This document shows, piece after piece, positions 41,803 through 42,864 of a stretch of DNA of 42,864 nt. Origin of the DNA: Anaerobium acetethylicum (GTDB taxonomy: Bacteria > Bacillota > Clostridia > Lachnospirales > Lachnospiraceae); assembly GCF_900096945.1 (NCBI RefSeq), contig NZ_FMKA01000031.1, positions 1-42,864 of the forward strand, written 5' to 3'. The position numbers and the translations under genes were made by a program. Within the stretch, counting starts at the first letter, position 1, and the number at the start of each line of letters is the position of its first letter. Below the pieces are notes generated by a model that saw nothing but the letters and a program-made list of their open reading frames with translations, was not told the DNA's origin and made no database searches.

Positions 41803-41830
41803 GATAGAAGCACACCCTGGTGTGACTATC
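41803..41830. repeat. Hairpin GATAG-CACACC / GGTGTG-CTATC
   Basis: CACACC (41811-41816) pairs with GGTGTG (41819-41824) and GATAG (41803-41807) with CTATC (41826-41830), with a small asymmetric bulge. It lies 20 nt after the preceding hairpin. Confidence 0.6.
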
Positions 41831-41882
41831 TTAGGATCAGCGCAAAAACAGTTTGTGAAATTATAGCTTGACGCATAAATAC

Positions 41883-41935
41883 GGAAGCGCCGGCACTATG
41901 TGAAATTCCCCACGGTGCTGGCGCTTCCATTATTT
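41883..41935 (+). terminator. Strong plus-strand terminator
   Basis: GGAAGCGCCGGCAC (41883-41896) pairs with GTGCTGGCGCTTCC (41915-41928; one G-T pair), followed on the plus strand by ATTATTTTTTT. There is no plus-strand gene for at least 1 kb upstream, so the transcript it ends may be non-coding. Confidence 0.85.
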
Positions 41936-42054
41936 TTTTAGGTGCGCTTAAAATATAGTATAAGCGTCACATGACCGAAATCTCCATCTTTAAATTCCAT
42001 ACGATTTTTCATTGCAATCTATAACCTGTTTAAAACCCTGATTGATTTTTTCTG

Positions 42055-42282
42055 CTAACAACAATACTGATCAATACTTTGTATTAACACATCCGCACTA
42101 TCAGCATGTATGATCAATTCGGTATTTGAAGAACCCTGAAGCGTTGCAACTCCCAATAGTGATTTTGCATCCACAAAATAGCTACCACAGCACAAGTCAC
42201 AGTTACACTCAAATTGATTTATTGCATTGACAAAATGAACCACTTCGTTCATTCCTGACAAGTGTACTGATATTTTCTTCAT
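42055..42282 (-). CDS. HPr-like protein lacking the active-site histidine
   Basis: 75 aa, the size of HPr. VDAKSLLGVATLQ matches the Ser46 region of HPr (V-x-A-K-S-x-x-G-V), and NTELIIHADSADVLIQSI matches its last strand and helix. The loop that should read G-x-H-A-R-P-A (His15) is instead LSGMNEVVHFVNAI, so phosphotransfer from enzyme I is not expected. CNCDLCCG and a C-terminal CC add an unusual cysteine cluster. The serine that is phosphorylated by HPr kinase is kept, so a Crh-like regulatory role or a metal/redox role is possible. AAAGGAATG precedes the ATG. Confidence 0.8.
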   Translation of the reverse strand: MKKISVHLSGMNEVVHFVNAINQFECNCDLCCGSYFVDAKSLLGVATLQGSSNTELIIHADSADVLIQSIDQYCC

Positions 42283-42464
42283 AATAATTCACATTCCTTT
42301 CTCACAGCTCATGTTCAAATCTTTATGAGGACACTTTAGCTTCTTTCAATTTTTCTATCATATTGGCCCTTAGAAATACAGATATGTTACCATTTTAGGA
42401 GCCACCCGATTCATTTGCACTATTGCTGGTTCTTTTTAATTACATTATCCAAGAATGCCGTAGA

Positions 42465-42782
42465 TTAGATTACAAACTGCTCCATATATTTTTTGCTTAA
42501 TTTCAAACTATCTATTACCCTTTTCGGGTTTCCCTCAAATGCTTTGTCTTCTACTTCTATACAGGTATAACCGTCATACCCGATATCCGTTAACGCACTT
42601 ACATACTTGCCCCAATCAACATCGCCAAGACCTGGAAGCTTTGGAGACATGAACTCTAGTGGATAGGCCATAATACCAACTTGATCTAATTTATCAAAAT
42701 ACACTTTAATATCTTTATAATGTACATGGAAAATCTTATCTTTGAATTCATAAATTGGTTTGATATAGTGTAAGTGATTCAA
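42465..42782 (-). pseudogene. 3' remnant of a sugar-phosphate isomerase/epimerase (TIM barrel)
   Basis: Only the last ~105 residues remain: IYEFKDKIFHVHYKDIKVYF and LPGLGDVDWGKYVSALTDIG, then GYDGYTCIEVEDKAFEG, typical of the C-terminal half of the xylose-isomerase-like TIM-barrel family (IolE/IolH-like), including the metal-ligand His of HVHYKD and Glu of EVED. A full member has about 280-320 aa. In frame upstream of 42782 there is a stop codon within a few codons and the sequence no longer resembles the family. It is therefore a truncated gene, probably broken by insertion at about 42783. Confidence 0.75.
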
Positions 42783-42864
42783 AACTCGGCGTCGTATTCA
42801 GGAGTGCCATTTTATGCTATGCTGATGGCATCACTTTTTGAAGCTCCTTTTATGCTTTTGCTGA
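42783..42864 (-). other. Unrelated DNA abutting the broken isomerase gene
   Basis: On the minus strand one frame reads SKSIKGASKSDAISIA then stop, which looks like the C-terminus of another protein, possibly a transposase. The junction with the isomerase remnant falls at about 42780-42790. The identity of the inserted DNA cannot be fixed from 82 nt. Confidence 0.35.

Larger units (their letters stand above)
40863..42054. other. 1.2-kb gene-poor stretch rich in hairpins
   Basis: AT-rich DNA without a convincing coding frame on either strand. A 72-codon frame at 41420-41638 has no ribosome binding site and spans a perfect palindrome, so I reject it. The stretch contains a 22-bp palindrome, two strong hairpins and a strong plus-strand terminator. 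It may be an untranslated RNA locus, remnants of inserted DNA, or the right flank of the mobile element. Confidence 0.5.

Overview
The window looks like a chromosome segment from an anaerobic Firmicute, most likely Lachnospiraceae or a close relative. This rests on protein families typical of that group (two large DUF5716/DUF5717-like proteins, a DUF4317-like protein), on Hcp, rubredoxin and rubredoxin-fused flavin reductase, on a Tn916-type integrase/excisionase, on AGGAGG-type ribosome binding sites with some TTG/GTG starts, and on moderate GC. I saw no tRNA, rRNA or CRISPR array. Family names are from memory of protein motifs; no search was run.

Layout. (1) 491-7356, minus strand: a four-gene operon of mostly uncharacterised proteins: a 1137-aa DUF5717-like protein, a DUF5716-like protein with an actin/Hsp70-type fold, a TPR protein, and a coiled-coil protein with two membrane segments. 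Its promoter overlaps, face to face, that of a CobD/HisC-like PLP enzyme (7504-8628). (2) 8960-15435: metabolic and stress genes: an SDR oxidoreductase, a Gfo/Idh/MocA oxidoreductase, a flavodoxin with a palindromic operator inside its promoter, a metallophosphoesterase, LemA, a TPM-domain protein and a double universal stress protein. (3) 15786-18070: rhaB-rhaD of L-rhamnose catabolism. (4) 18217-20651: a membrane protein of the CmpB family, an HtrA protease and a small unknown. (5) 20783-24865: a nitrosative/oxidative stress block with hcp, a divergent Crp/Fnr regulator (HcpR-like), flavin reductase-rubredoxin, rubredoxin and ppnP. A TGTAAC-N4-GTTACA dyad sits at about -41.5 of the inferred hcp promoter. 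(6) 25037-27948: an LMW tyrosine phosphatase, a FliB-like lysine N-methylase and a DUF4317-like protein.

(7) 28127-38924, all minus strand: a Tad/Flp (type IVb) pilus locus of the Gram-positive kind (TadA ATPase, TadB, TadC, Flp-like pilin, two pseudopilin-like proteins, a CpaB-like SAF protein, a large secreted DUF4214 protein and a prepilin peptidase). It is followed directly, in the same direction, by Tn916-type xis and int. A resolvase-like protein lacking key catalytic residues heads the operon behind a long, hairpin-rich leader. A 13-bp tandem repeat precedes the large secreted protein. I read this as a pilus locus carried on, or trapped by, a Tn916-family element. (8) 39495-40862: element-type regulators (an XRE repressor, an ArpU-like protein, two possible micro-ORFs). 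(9) 40863-42054: about 1.2 kb without a convincing gene, but with a perfect 22-bp palindrome, two strong hairpins and a strong plus-strand terminator. (10) 42055-42864: an HPr-like protein without the catalytic histidine, and the 3' remnant of a sugar-phosphate isomerase whose 5' part is replaced by unrelated DNA.

The strongest candidates for something undescribed are the DUF5717/DUF5716/TPR/membrane operon and the integrase-linked Tad pilus with its pseudo-resolvase, repeat-preceded surface protein and structured leader.
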